NCBI RefSeq assembly: GCF_030397665.1
Contig: NZ_JAPUBT010000001.1
Span: forward strand, 886,781-950,780
DNA: 64,000 bases
Direction of reading: 5' to 3'
Source: Janthinobacterium sp. SUN073
GTDB taxonomy: Bacteria; Pseudomonadota; Gammaproteobacteria; Burkholderiales; Burkholderiaceae_D
A program made the position numbers and the translations under genes. A model generated the notes under the pieces. That model was not told the origin of the DNA, did not search any database, and saw nothing but the letters and a program-made list of their open reading frames with translations. Numbering within the stretch: the stretch's first letter is position 1; each line of letters begins with the position of its first letter. Below, in pieces: positions 47,563 through 55,680 of the stretch.

Positions 47563-48603
47563 TTACTCTCCTGCCAGTTCAATTTGGATCTTGACGTCGC
47601 GCGGGTGGCCCTTGGCCGCCTCCTCGAACGCCCGCACCCCGTCGGCGAAGTCGAAGGTGCGCGAGATGAAGGGTTTCACGTCGATCTTGCCCGAGGCCAG
47701 CAGCGCGATGGCGCGCGGGAAGATGTTCGCGTAGCGGAACACGGACTCGATGCGCGCTTCCTTGGCCTGGATGGCGACGATATCGAAGGGCACCTTATCG
47801 GGCGGCATGCCGACCAGTACCAGGCAGCCGTTGGGGCACAGCAGGTCGATGATGCCGTCATAGGCACGCATGCTGCCGCTGGCCTCGAAGACGATGTCGG
47901 CGCCCCAGCCTTGCGTCAGCTCGCGCACGGTATCAGCCAGGCTGGCATGACGCACGTCGAGCGTGGTCACGGCCGGATTGCCGGCGAACAGGGCCAGTTT
48001 TTCCGGCACCAGGTCGGCCAGGATCACGCGCGAGCAGCCGCCCGCCAGCGCCGCCAGGGCAGTCATCGCGCCGATGGTGCCGGCGCCGATCACCACCGCC
48101 ACGTCGCCCGGCTTGATGGCTGCCTTCTTGGCCGCCTGCAGGCCGATGGCCAGCGGTTCGACGATGGCGCCTTCGCCGAAGCTGACGTTGTCGGGCAGCT
48201 TGAAGGTGAACGCGGCCGGGTGCACCACATACGGCGTGAGGCAGCCATGGATGGGCGGCGTGGCCCAAAAGCGCACGGCCGGGTCCAGGTTGTACAGGCC
48301 GCGCATGGTGGCCGGCGAATCGAACTGCGGCACGCCCGGCTCCATGCAGACGCGGTCGCCCACTGTCAGATGCGTGACTTCCGCGCCCACTTCGGCCACC
48401 ACGCCGGAGGCCTCGTGGCCCAGCACCATGGGCGCTTCAACGGCGAAGGGGCCGATCTTGCCATGTTTGAAATAATGCACATCACTGCCGCAGATGCCCA
48501 CCGTGTGTATCTTGATTTTCACGTCGCGCGCGCCGACGACGAGCGGCATGTCGATGTCGCGCAAGGTGATTTTTTCCGCCTGTTCCAGTACGAGTGCTTG
48601 CAT
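47563..48603 (-). CDS. Zinc-dependent polyol dehydrogenase (xylitol/sorbitol type)
   Basis: This medium-chain dehydrogenase (346 aa) oxidises a polyol at C2 to a ketose using NAD+. Catalytic zinc ligands are Cys38 (ICGSDVHYF) and the His63-Glu64 pair (LGHEASGVV). The nucleotide fold is [12 protein letters not shown]. The structural-zinc cysteine cluster is absent, as in sorbitol dehydrogenase. Pairing with xylulokinase points to xylitol or D-arabitol giving D-xylulose, but sorbitol to fructose cannot be excluded. Confidence 0.92.
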   Translation of the reverse strand: MQALVLEQAEKITLRDIDMPLVVGARDVKIKIHTVGICGSDVHYFKHGKIGPFAVEAPMVLGHEASGVVAEVGAEVTHLTVGDRVCMEPGVPQFDSPATMRGLYNLDPAVRFWATPPIHGCLTPYVVHPAAFTFKLPDNVSFGEGAIVEPLAIGLQAAKKAAIKPGDVAVVIGAGTIGAMTALAALAGGCSRVILADLVPEKLALFAGNPAVTTLDVRHASLADTVRELTQGWGADIVFEASGSMRAYDGIIDLLCPNGCLVLVGMPPDKVPFDIVAIQAKEARIESVFRYANIFPRAIALLASGKIDVKPFISRTFDFADGVRAFEEAAKGHPRDVKIQIELAGE

Positions 48604-48633
48604 GATGGTTTCCTTGTTTTTGTTTATTTATAT

Positions 48634-49461
48634 TTATTTATGTTTGAGCATGGAGTTGAGCAGCCGTCCCAGGATGCCGACGAACAGCAGTGGCGGCAGC
48701 GCCAGCAGCACGGTGGACGCGTTCACCACGCCCCACGGCACTTCCTGGCCCATCGAGGTAAAGGCCGACGCCACCACGGGCAGGGTCATGCTCTTCGACG
48801 AGGTGAGCGCCAGCGCGATCATCAGCTCATTCCAGACCAGCACGAAGCTGAAGACGATGCCGCCCATCAGGGTCTTCGAGGCCACCGGCAAGGCCACGTG
48901 CCAGAACACCTGGTAAGGGCTGTAGCCATCCAGCGCCGCCGCTTCCTCGATCTCTTTCGGGATGCGCGCAAAGGCGGGAATCGACAGCCAGATGATGGTC
49001 GACAGGGTCACCAGCAGATACGTCACCACCATCGACAGGCGCGAGTCATACAGGCCCAGGTCGATCCAGATCGAGATCAATGGAATGGCGACGGCGACCG
49101 GCGGCAGGAAGCGCAGGGAGAGCAGGAAGAACTGGATATCCTTCTTCGCCGGGATCGGATAGCGGGCGATCGCATACGCGGCCGGCACGCCCAGCACGGC
49201 ACCCAGCAACACAGCCAGGCCGACGATGGCCACGCTGTTGCCCAGGCCCGTCAGCACTTCCGGGCTGGCCAGCACCTGCCTGTAATTGGCCAGCGTCGGG
49301 GTGAAGAAAAAGCGCGGCACGGGAGTGACGATATCCATCAACTCCTTGAAGGAATTGAGCACGGCCCACAGGATGGGGAATAGCGCCACCAGCACGATCA
49401 AGGTGGTGACGGCGGTGGTGGCGACGGCGCCCAGGCCGCGCGTCATAGTCAGTTTTCCCAT
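48634..49461 (-). CDS. Polyol ABC transporter permease 2 (MalG/MtlG-like)
   Basis: This inner-membrane permease (275 aa) has six hydrophobic segments. The EAA loop is EIEEAAALDGYSPYQVFWHV followed by ALP. It overlaps the end of permease 1 by 13 bases if started at 49461. ATG 49446 is an equally reasonable start with GGGA ten bases upstream. Confidence 0.9.
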   Translation of the reverse strand: MGKLTMTRGLGAVATTAVTTLIVLVALFPILWAVLNSFKELMDIVTPVPRFFFTPTLANYRQVLASPEVLTGLGNSVAIVGLAVLLGAVLGVPAAYAIARYPIPAKKDIQFFLLSLRFLPPVAVAIPLISIWIDLGLYDSRLSMVVTYLLVTLSTIIWLSIPAFARIPKEIEEAAALDGYSPYQVFWHVALPVASKTLMGGIVFSFVLVWNELMIALALTSSKSMTLPVVASAFTSMGQEVPWGVVNASTVLLALPPLLFVGILGRLLNSMLKHK

Positions 49462-50339
49462 TTGGCGACCCGCTTCCAGAGTAAAGTAAAGATGACGGTC
49501 GTGGCCAGCATCATCAGCACGGCCATGCTGGACGCATACGAGACCTTGCCCATCAGACCGATGCCTTGCGCATACGCATACATGTCCAGCGTTTCAGTGG
49601 CGATGCCGGGGCCGCCCTTGGTCATCACGTAGATCAGGTCAAAGGAACGCAGCGACTCGACCATCTTGATGAACACCAGGCTCATGATGGGCACCTTCAG
49701 CATCGGCAGCGCGATATACGCATACACCTGCAGGGTGCCGGCGTAATCGAGGCGCGCCGCTTCCAGCGGTTCGGTGGGCAGCGTCTCCAGCAGTTTCAGG
49801 ATGACGGCGCCGAAGAACAGGCCCCACTGCCAGATGTCGACCAGCGCCACCGCATACAGCGCCGTGGCGGGATCGGACAACAGGGCCGTGCCGCCCAGGC
49901 CCACGCATTCCAGCAGCCAGTTCAAAATGCCCATCAGGGGCGAATACATGAACTTCCAGATGAAGGCGGCAGAGACGCGCGGCAGCAGCACCGGCACGAT
50001 CAGCAGCAGCGCGAGCAGATCGCGCGTGCGGCCCTTGATTCTCTCGAACAGGAACACGGCCAGCAGCACGCCGACGATCAGCGAGCCGGCCACGGTGACC
50101 ACTTCCCAGATGGCCGACACCTGCACGGCATTGAGGAAGCGGCGGTCGCCGAACAGGCGCAGGAAATTGGCAAAACCGACATACTCGCTGTCGCTGTAGC
50201 GCAGCACGCGGTTTTGCAAGGCCAGGTTGATGGCGGCGATGCTGGGCACCAGGCCCAGTATCAGCAGGACCAGCAGCGGCAGCGTCAGAAAGACGGCCGG
50301 CAGCCAGGTGTGGCGTTTTTTACGGATGGTATGCGGCAT
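49449..50339 (-). CDS. Polyol ABC transporter permease 1 (MalF/MtlF-like)
   Basis: This inner-membrane permease (296 aa) has about six transmembrane segments. The EAA loop is EPLEAARLDYAGTLQVYAYI followed by ALP. It heterodimerises with permease 2. A 115-base gap containing the GGGGTCGGACCC palindrome separates it from the binding-protein gene. Confidence 0.92.
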   Translation of the reverse strand: MPHTIRKKRHTWLPAVFLTLPLLVLLILGLVPSIAAINLALQNRVLRYSDSEYVGFANFLRLFGDRRFLNAVQVSAIWEVVTVAGSLIVGVLLAVFLFERIKGRTRDLLALLLIVPVLLPRVSAAFIWKFMYSPLMGILNWLLECVGLGGTALLSDPATALYAVALVDIWQWGLFFGAVILKLLETLPTEPLEAARLDYAGTLQVYAYIALPMLKVPIMSLVFIKMVESLRSFDLIYVMTKGGPGIATETLDMYAYAQGIGLMGKVSYASSMAVLMMLATTVIFTLLWKRVAKWEN

Positions 50340-50387
50340 AGGAAGTCAGCTTTCGAGCGTCATTTTTTCACCCAAAAGGCGACGACC

Positions 50388-50414
50388 GGGGTCGGACCCT
50401 GAGGGTCCGACCCC
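50388..50414. repeat. GGGGTCGGACCC palindrome, copy 2, inside the polyol operon
   Basis: This is identical over 27 bases to 10993-11019: a 12-bp perfect stem around TGA. It lies 40 bases after the binding-protein gene and before permease 1. A hairpin here can raise the level of the binding-protein mRNA over that of the permeases, as REP sequences do after malE (inference by analogy). Confidence 0.85.
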
Positions 50415-50454
50415 AGCATTTCGCCGTTGGGGGTGTTGGAACGGTACTACCGCC

Positions 50455-51726
50455 TTATTTGCGTTTCTGCGCGCGTTGCATCACTTCCGTCGCGTACTCG
50501 TTGGCCTCATCGAGCGCGCTTTGCACGTCGCCGCGCGTGCCCGTAAACACCTCCTCCAGCACGACGCCCAGGTTGTCGCCGATGTCCGGCCACTCGGGGC
50601 TGGGCCAGATGGTGACGCGCGAGACGGGCGTGGTGTCCGTCAGGCCCGCCTGGATCTGCGGCTTGACGTGCTTGCGGAAGTACTCGCTGGCGATGGTGCT
50701 GCTGCGGTTGTAGTCGCTGAAGACATTGTCCTTCAGGCGCGCCTGTTCCTGCTCCTTGCCCGTGGCCCAGGCAATGAACTTGCCGGCCGCCTGGCGCGTG
50801 CATTCATCCTTGGCGCCCGTGGCGGAGATGGCCAGGCCGTGGCCGTAAGCGGCCGACGGTAGCGGCGACGGAGGACGCACATAGCCCACCTTGTCGACCA
50901 CCGAGGATTTTTTCGGGTCTTCCATCCAGTCGGCGAACGGCGTCGACTCGATCATGAAGGCTACCTTGCCGGACCTGAACGCTTCGAGCGCATTGCTCCA
51001 GTCGTAGGTGGCGCCGCCCGGCGGCGAATACTTGAACAGCTCGCGGTACAGGGTGGTCGCCTTGACGGCCTGCGGCGAATTGAAGGTGGGCACGCCATCC
51101 TTTTCCCACTTGCCGCCGGCGGCCAGCATGAACGGCGCCCAGCGCCAGACATTCATGCCCGAGCCGCGCTGACCGCGCGCCGCCCAGCCGTAAACATGGG
51201 GCGGGTTATTCAGTTTTTTCACGGCGGCGACCAGTTCGTCGAGCGTTTTGGGCACGGCGATGCCGGCCTTTTCCAGCAAGTCGCGGCGGTAGAACAGGAA
51301 GTCGCTGCCGCCGATCAGGGGCGCGAAATACGCCACGCCCTTGTAGGAAGCGACAGCGCGGCGGCCCGGCAGGAAGTCCTCGTAATCGGCCTCCTTGGGC
51401 AGGTATTTGAGCAGCGGCACGACCCAGCCTGCCGTGGCAAATTCGGCCACGTTGGCTTCATCGATGTAATAGATCTGGTAGGAGCCAGCCTTGGTGGAAG
51501 CGTCCAGCCTGGCCTTGGAGCGGCGGTCGTTTTCGCCGAAATAACTGATTTGTACCTTGGTGCCGTTTTTCTTTTCATACTCGGCCAGGGTCTTTTCCAT
51601 CACCGTCAGCCCCAGGCTTTTTTGCGCCAGCACCTTGAGCACGGGCACCGAGCAACTTTGCGCCGAGGCGTCGGCAAACCCGGCGGACATGAGGGCGCCC
51701 CATGCAACAGCAGTCATGATTTTCAT
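50455..51726 (-). CDS. Polyol ABC transporter substrate-binding protein
   Basis: This periplasmic family 1 (MalE/MtlE-like) solute-binding protein (423 aa) has a signal peptide ending near DASA/Q (residue 22). The mature protein has the EYEKKNGTKVQISYFGEND and YYIDEANVAEFATAGWVVPL segments typical of sugar-alcohol binders. GGAG lies seven bases before the start. It is the first gene of the operon. Confidence 0.92.
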   Translation of the reverse strand: MKIMTAVAWGALMSAGFADASAQSCSVPVLKVLAQKSLGLTVMEKTLAEYEKKNGTKVQISYFGENDRRSKARLDASTKAGSYQIYYIDEANVAEFATAGWVVPLLKYLPKEADYEDFLPGRRAVASYKGVAYFAPLIGGSDFLFYRRDLLEKAGIAVPKTLDELVAAVKKLNNPPHVYGWAARGQRGSGMNVWRWAPFMLAAGGKWEKDGVPTFNSPQAVKATTLYRELFKYSPPGGATYDWSNALEAFRSGKVAFMIESTPFADWMEDPKKSSVVDKVGYVRPPSPLPSAAYGHGLAISATGAKDECTRQAAGKFIAWATGKEQEQARLKDNVFSDYNRSSTIASEYFRKHVKPQIQAGLTDTTPVSRVTIWPSPEWPDIGDNLGVVLEEVFTGTRGDVQSALDEANEYATEVMQRAQKRK

Positions 51727-51738
51727 AACACGTCTCCA

Positions 51739-51783
51739 TTTTTATAGTCCGGTGGTTTTCCACCGGTATGCCAACTATAAAAA
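51739..51783 (-). promoter_or_regulatory. Nested palindrome at the promoter/leader of the polyol operon
   Basis: TTTTTATAGT (51739-51748) and its complement ACTATAAAAA (51774-51783) flank an inner perfect hairpin CCGGTGG-TTTT-CCACCGG (51749-51766). On the minus strand the outer arm provides a -10-like TATAGT, with no good -35, as expected for an AraC-activated promoter. The inner hairpin would lie at the very start of the mRNA. Confidence 0.55.
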
Positions 51784-51873
51784 CAAAGACTGCGCACCAC
51801 CACTACAAAAGGCGCGGGTTTCTAAATACTTTTTTTCACTTATGTTTCACTTCGCCGATATGGATTTGCCACC

Positions 51874-52416
51874 TCAATCCTGGCGAAAATCCTTGCGGTA
51901 GATATTGGTATCCTTGCCCGCCGGCGGCAGGCGCGAGAAGCGCTCGAAGCGCAAGCCCAGTTTATTGAGCAAATTGATCGATGCCTGGTTCTGCGGCGAG
52001 GTGATGCCGTACAGGGTGGGGATGCGCAGCGTGTGCCGGGCATGCCGCACGATGGCCGCCGTCGCCTCCCAGGCATAACCCTGGCCCCAGTAGGCGGGCA
52101 GCATGGCGTAGCCGATGTCGGGGCCGGGCAGGCTGTCGCGGCGTATCATGCCGCCCATGCCCATGGCCACGCCGTCGCTGCGGCGCTCGATAATGTAAAA
52201 GCAATAGCCATGCTCGCGGAACTGCGCTATCGGACCGGCTTCCAGCGCCGCGCGCGCCGCATCCACGGTATGGATGTTGCGGTCGCCGATATTGGCGATC
52301 CACGATGGCTCATTGATCAGCGCCAGGTAGAACGGCGCGTCCTCGGGCGTGAAGGTGCGCAGGCGCAGGCGGGGCGTCTCGATGACGATCATCGATTCTG
52401 TCACGGCGCCGCTCAT
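51874..52416 (-). CDS. GNAT acetyltransferase (RimJ/RimL-like)
   Basis: This 180-aa acetyltransferase has the ETPRLRLRTFTPEDAPFYLA opening of the RimJ/RimL group, GYAMLPAYWGQGYAWEATAA as the acetyl-CoA motif, and NQASINLLNKLGLRFER. The start overlaps the stop of the preceding GNAT gene (ATGA). It may acetylate a protein N-terminus or a small amine; the substrate is unknown. Confidence 0.87.
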   Translation of the reverse strand: MSGAVTESMIVIETPRLRLRTFTPEDAPFYLALINEPSWIANIGDRNIHTVDAARAALEAGPIAQFREHGYCFYIIERRSDGVAMGMGGMIRRDSLPGPDIGYAMLPAYWGQGYAWEATAAIVRHARHTLRIPTLYGITSPQNQASINLLNKLGLRFERFSRLPPAGKDTNIYRKDFRQD

Positions 52417-52931
52417 GCCGGCCACTGCATCGGATCGGTCAGCAGCTGGTACATCACGTAGGCGTCGACATAACCCAGCTGCGCGTGGCGGAAGGCCAGC
52501 GGCAGGGTAGCGACGATGCCAAAGCCCAGCTTTTTCCACAGGGTGACGGCGCCCAGGTTGGTGCTGACGACGAAGTTGAATTGCATCGCCAGGTAGCCCG
52601 CACGGCGCGCTTCTTCCATGCAGTGCAGGCCCATCATGCGCCCCACGCCCACGCCCTGCGCGGCGGGATCGACCATGAACGAGGCGTTGGCCACGTGCGA
52701 TCCATGCCCCGGCTGGTTCGCCACCAGCTTGTACATGCCCAGCAAGCGCTCGCTGCCCATCACGGCCACATAGCTTTGCACGCCGGGGCCGAACCAGTAG
52801 GCGTGGCACGCTTCACGCGTGGTATCGGCGGGGAAGGTGTAGGTGTCGCCAGCGGCCACCAGGGTCTGGAAAATCGGCCACATGGCGTCGAAGTCGGCTT
52901 CCTGGGCCGGACGGATATCAATTTCTTTCAA
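52413..52931 (-). CDS. GNAT acetyltransferase
   Basis: This 172-aa acetyltransferase has IRPAQEADFDAMWPIFQTLV, the acetyl-CoA loop VDPAAQGVGVGRMMG, and TNLGAVTLWKKLGFGIVATL. It differs from its coupled neighbour enough to be a separate subfamily. It lies 36 bases after the amidohydrolase gene. Confidence 0.87.
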   Translation of the reverse strand: MKEIDIRPAQEADFDAMWPIFQTLVAAGDTYTFPADTTREACHAYWFGPGVQSYVAVMGSERLLGMYKLVANQPGHGSHVANASFMVDPAAQGVGVGRMMGLHCMEEARRAGYLAMQFNFVVSTNLGAVTLWKKLGFGIVATLPLAFRHAQLGYVDAYVMYQLLTDPMQWPA

Positions 52932-52967
52932 GGTGGTGCTCCCGATAACAAGTGATGGCAGATTGTA

Positions 52968-54242
52968 TCAGCGCCCCAGGCGGAAATTGACCATTTCTGG
53001 CCGGCCTGGCAGTTGCAGACGCGATTGCGCGCGCGGCGCTTCGCTGACGATTTTCCCGCGGCGCAGTACCAGGCGCCGCGCCGCGCGCAGGCGCAGCGCT
53101 TCGACCGTGGAGCCGCAATCGAGGATCAGCAAGTCCGCATGGCAGCCGGGCGCGATGCCATAGCCGTCCAGGCCCAGGATGCGCGCCGGCGTCTCGGTCA
53201 CGGCCAAAAAGCAGTCGTGCATCGCTTGCTGGCCCGTCATCTGCGCCACGTGCAGTCCCATGTGCGCCACTTCCAGCATGTCGCCCGAACCGAGGCTGTA
53301 CCACGGGTCCATCACGCAGTCGTGGCCAAAGGCGACGGGAATGCCGGCGGCCAGCATTTCGGGCACGCGCGTCATGCCGCGCCGCTTCGGATACGTGTCG
53401 TGGCGCGCCTGCAGGGTGATGTTGATGAGGGGGTTGGCAATCGCCGCCACGCCTGCCTCGCGGATCAGGGGCAGCAGTTTGCTCACATAATAATTGTCCA
53501 TCGAATGCATGGACGTCAGGTGCGAGCCCGTCACCCTGCCCTGCATGCCAAGGCGCTGGCTGTGGAAGGCCAGGGTTTCGATGTGGCGCGACAGCGGGTC
53601 GTCCGACTCATCGCAATGCATGTCCACCATCAGACCCTGTTCGCAGGCGAATTCGCACAGCAGGCGCACCGATTCGGCGCCGTCGGCCATGCTGCGCTCG
53701 AAATGCGGAATGCCGCCCACCACGTCGACGCCCATGGCAATCGACCGCTTTAAATTGTCAAAGGCGCCCGGGCTGCGCAAGATGCCATCCTGCGGGAAGG
53801 CCACCAGTTGCAGGTCGAGGTAGGGCGCCACCTGGCGCTTGACGTCGAGCAGCGCTTCCACGGCCAGCAGGCGCGGGTCGCAGATATCCACGTGCGAGCG
53901 GATGGCCAGCAAGCCGCGCGCCACGGCCCAGTCGCAATACTGCAAGGCGCGTTGCACCAGCGCGTCCTGCGTCAGCTGCGGTTTCAGCTCGCCCCACAGG
54001 GCGATGCCTTCGAGCAGGGTGCCGGAGGCATTCACGCGCGGCAAGCCGTAGCTGAGCGTGGCGTCCATGTGGAAGTGGGCGTCGACGAACGGCGGCGTGA
54101 CCAGGTCGCCGGCGGCGTCGATCTCCTGCGCGCCCTGCACGGGCAAGGCAGGGCCGACGGCGGCGATGCGGCCGTCCTCGATGGCGATATCGATGGCACG
54201 GCGCCCATCGGGCATGCTGGCATTGCGGATGACTAGGTCCAT
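52968..54242 (-). CDS. Cytosine-deaminase-like amidohydrolase
   Basis: This metal-dependent hydrolase (424 aa) belongs to the CodA-like branch. HFHMD (56-60) binds the metal, HCDESDDPLSRHIETLA is the CodA signature, and GHD follows. SGTLLEGIALWGELKP matches the CodA N-terminal region. It probably deaminates cytosine or a related N-heterocycle such as isoguanine or creatinine; no permease or pyrimidine gene is adjacent. AAGGAG precedes the start. Two GNAT genes follow. Confidence 0.85.
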   Translation of the reverse strand: MDLVIRNASMPDGRRAIDIAIEDGRIAAVGPALPVQGAQEIDAAGDLVTPPFVDAHFHMDATLSYGLPRVNASGTLLEGIALWGELKPQLTQDALVQRALQYCDWAVARGLLAIRSHVDICDPRLLAVEALLDVKRQVAPYLDLQLVAFPQDGILRSPGAFDNLKRSIAMGVDVVGGIPHFERSMADGAESVRLLCEFACEQGLMVDMHCDESDDPLSRHIETLAFHSQRLGMQGRVTGSHLTSMHSMDNYYVSKLLPLIREAGVAAIANPLINITLQARHDTYPKRRGMTRVPEMLAAGIPVAFGHDCVMDPWYSLGSGDMLEVAHMGLHVAQMTGQQAMHDCFLAVTETPARILGLDGYGIAPGCHADLLILDCGSTVEALRLRAARRLVLRRGKIVSEAPRAQSRLQLPGRPEMVNFRLGR

Positions 54243-54621
54243 GCGGACACTCCTTCGGTTGACTACGGTATCTGTTGCTTCCAGTGCACTGCCATCTTCT
54301 CGCTCAAGGATGTTGCAGTGCACGAATATACTCGCTGGCAAAAACGTAGCCATAGATTCGCTGACAACACCTTGCGCGTGCGCAAACTTCCCGCAAATGC
54401 TGCCGGGCGCATGAATAGGGCAAGCATGTGCCGCGCGGGTTGAATAAAATAACTTTCAACTAACTCGAATCACCGCTAGAATATTCATATTGCGTTGCAT
54501 CATAAAAAGTCCATGATTAGCTGTTCAGCACGCTACCCACTTTACAAAACGCGGCCAACTCTGGTTTTCGGGATTTTGCAGAGCGTTTTGCCAGCATTTT
54601 AATCCGTACAAAGGAGTAAAT
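54243..54621. promoter_or_regulatory. Divergent control region between amidohydrolase and phasin
   Basis: This 379-base gap has no gene. Two CAGTGCAC boxes (54282-54291 as the full palindrome CAGTGCACTG, and 54316-54323) lie upstream of the amidohydrolase. On the other side TTTCAA-N17-TAGAAT (54454-54482) is a weak candidate promoter for the phasin. Nothing else was recognised. Confidence 0.4.
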
Positions 54622-55515
54622 ATGTTTCCGCTTCCAGAACAATTTTCCAGCGCCGCCAAGTCGCAACTGGAAAGCCAGCTGCAAATCTTCAGCACCCTGA
54701 CCAACAAAGTCTTCGAAAGCGCCGAGAAAATCATCGCCCTGAACCTGAACGCAGGCAAGGCCGCCATCTCGCATACGGCAGAAACGGCGCAGCACCTGCT
54801 GGAAACGCAGGACCCGCGCGACTTCTTCAGCTACAGCACCAGCCAGGCCCAGCCGAGTATCGAAAGCGTGCTGGCGTATAGCCGCCAGCTGTTCGGCATC
54901 GCTTCGAGCACCCAGGCTGAATTGCTGGCCTCGGCCAAGGCCCGCCTCGATGCGGCCGCCCCTGCCGTCCCCGCCGCGGTCAAGCCGGCGCCGGCTGTCG
55001 TCGCGCCTGCGCCCAAGCCGACCGCCGCACCGGCACCAGTGGCAACAGCACCTGCGCCCGCCGCCAAGCCTGCGCCAGTCAAGCCGGTCGAAGTGGCCAA
55101 GCCTGTCGCCAAGGCAGCACCCGCCCCCGCCCCCATTGCGGCGCCAGCAGCCAAGCCAGCCGCAGCACCGGCCAAGGTTGCAGAGAAGGTCGCCGACAAG
55201 CCCGCCGTGAAAGCCGTCGACGCCAAGCCAGTGGCCAAGCCGGAAGCGGCCAAACCCGCACCCGCACCTGTACCCGCCGCCGCCGCGCCAGCGAAAGCCG
55301 CCGCACCAGCGCCAGCAAAGCAGGCCGCGAAACCATTTCCTTCCAGCAAACCAGTCGCCAAACCGGCCAGCGCCGCCGGCAAGACCGTGGCCAAGGTTGC
55401 CGTGAAGCACGCCCCTGCGCCAGCCGCCAAGCCGTCAGCCAAGGCAGCCCCCAAGGGCGCGCCATCGAAACAGCTCGACATGCTGGGCGGCGGCAAAGGC
55501 AACGGCCGCAAGTAA
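54622..55515 (+). CDS. Phasin with long Ala/Pro/Lys-rich tail
   Basis: This is a polyhydroxyalkanoate granule-associated protein of the phasin family (297 aa). Residues 1-110 are helical phasin sequence (FSSAAKSQLESQLQIFSTLT and QAQPSIESVLAYSRQLFGIA). Residues 115-290 are a low-complexity Ala/Pro/Lys tail with PAPA and AKPA repeats, ending in a Gly/Lys-rich cluster. AAAGGAG precedes the start. No other pha genes are near. The basic tail resembles histone-like PhaF proteins and might bind DNA. Confidence 0.85.
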   Translation: MFPLPEQFSSAAKSQLESQLQIFSTLTNKVFESAEKIIALNLNAGKAAISHTAETAQHLLETQDPRDFFSYSTSQAQPSIESVLAYSRQLFGIASSTQAELLASAKARLDAAAPAVPAAVKPAPAVVAPAPKPTAAPAPVATAPAPAAKPAPVKPVEVAKPVAKAAPAPAPIAAPAAKPAAAPAKVAEKVADKPAVKAVDAKPVAKPEAAKPAPAPVPAAAAPAKAAAPAPAKQAAKPFPSSKPVAKPASAAGKTVAKVAVKHAPAPAAKPSAKAAPKGAPSKQLDMLGGGKGNGRK

Positions 55516-55546
55516 GCCGCGCGCACGGCACTGATGCAGCAAAACA

Positions 55547-55567
55547 ACGGGCTACGGCCCGTTTTTT
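55547..55567 (+). terminator. Terminator of the phasin gene
   Basis: The stem ACGGGC/GCCCGT with a TACG loop is followed by T5, about 30 bases after the stop. Confidence 0.85.
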
Positions 55568-55680
55568 GCGTGCCCGTCCACAGCGCGCTTTTCCGCCTTG
55601 TTGTATCCTACGCGTACTTTCCGTCCGCGTGCCCGTCCTTCCGCCCCGCGACACCCCATTACTCAAAACAAAAGGTAACC

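Noticed and set aside
55000..55480. Tandem DNA repeat in the phasin gene
   Set aside because: The repetition is at the level of Ala, Pro and Lys codons in a low-complexity tail; no exact longer DNA period was seen.
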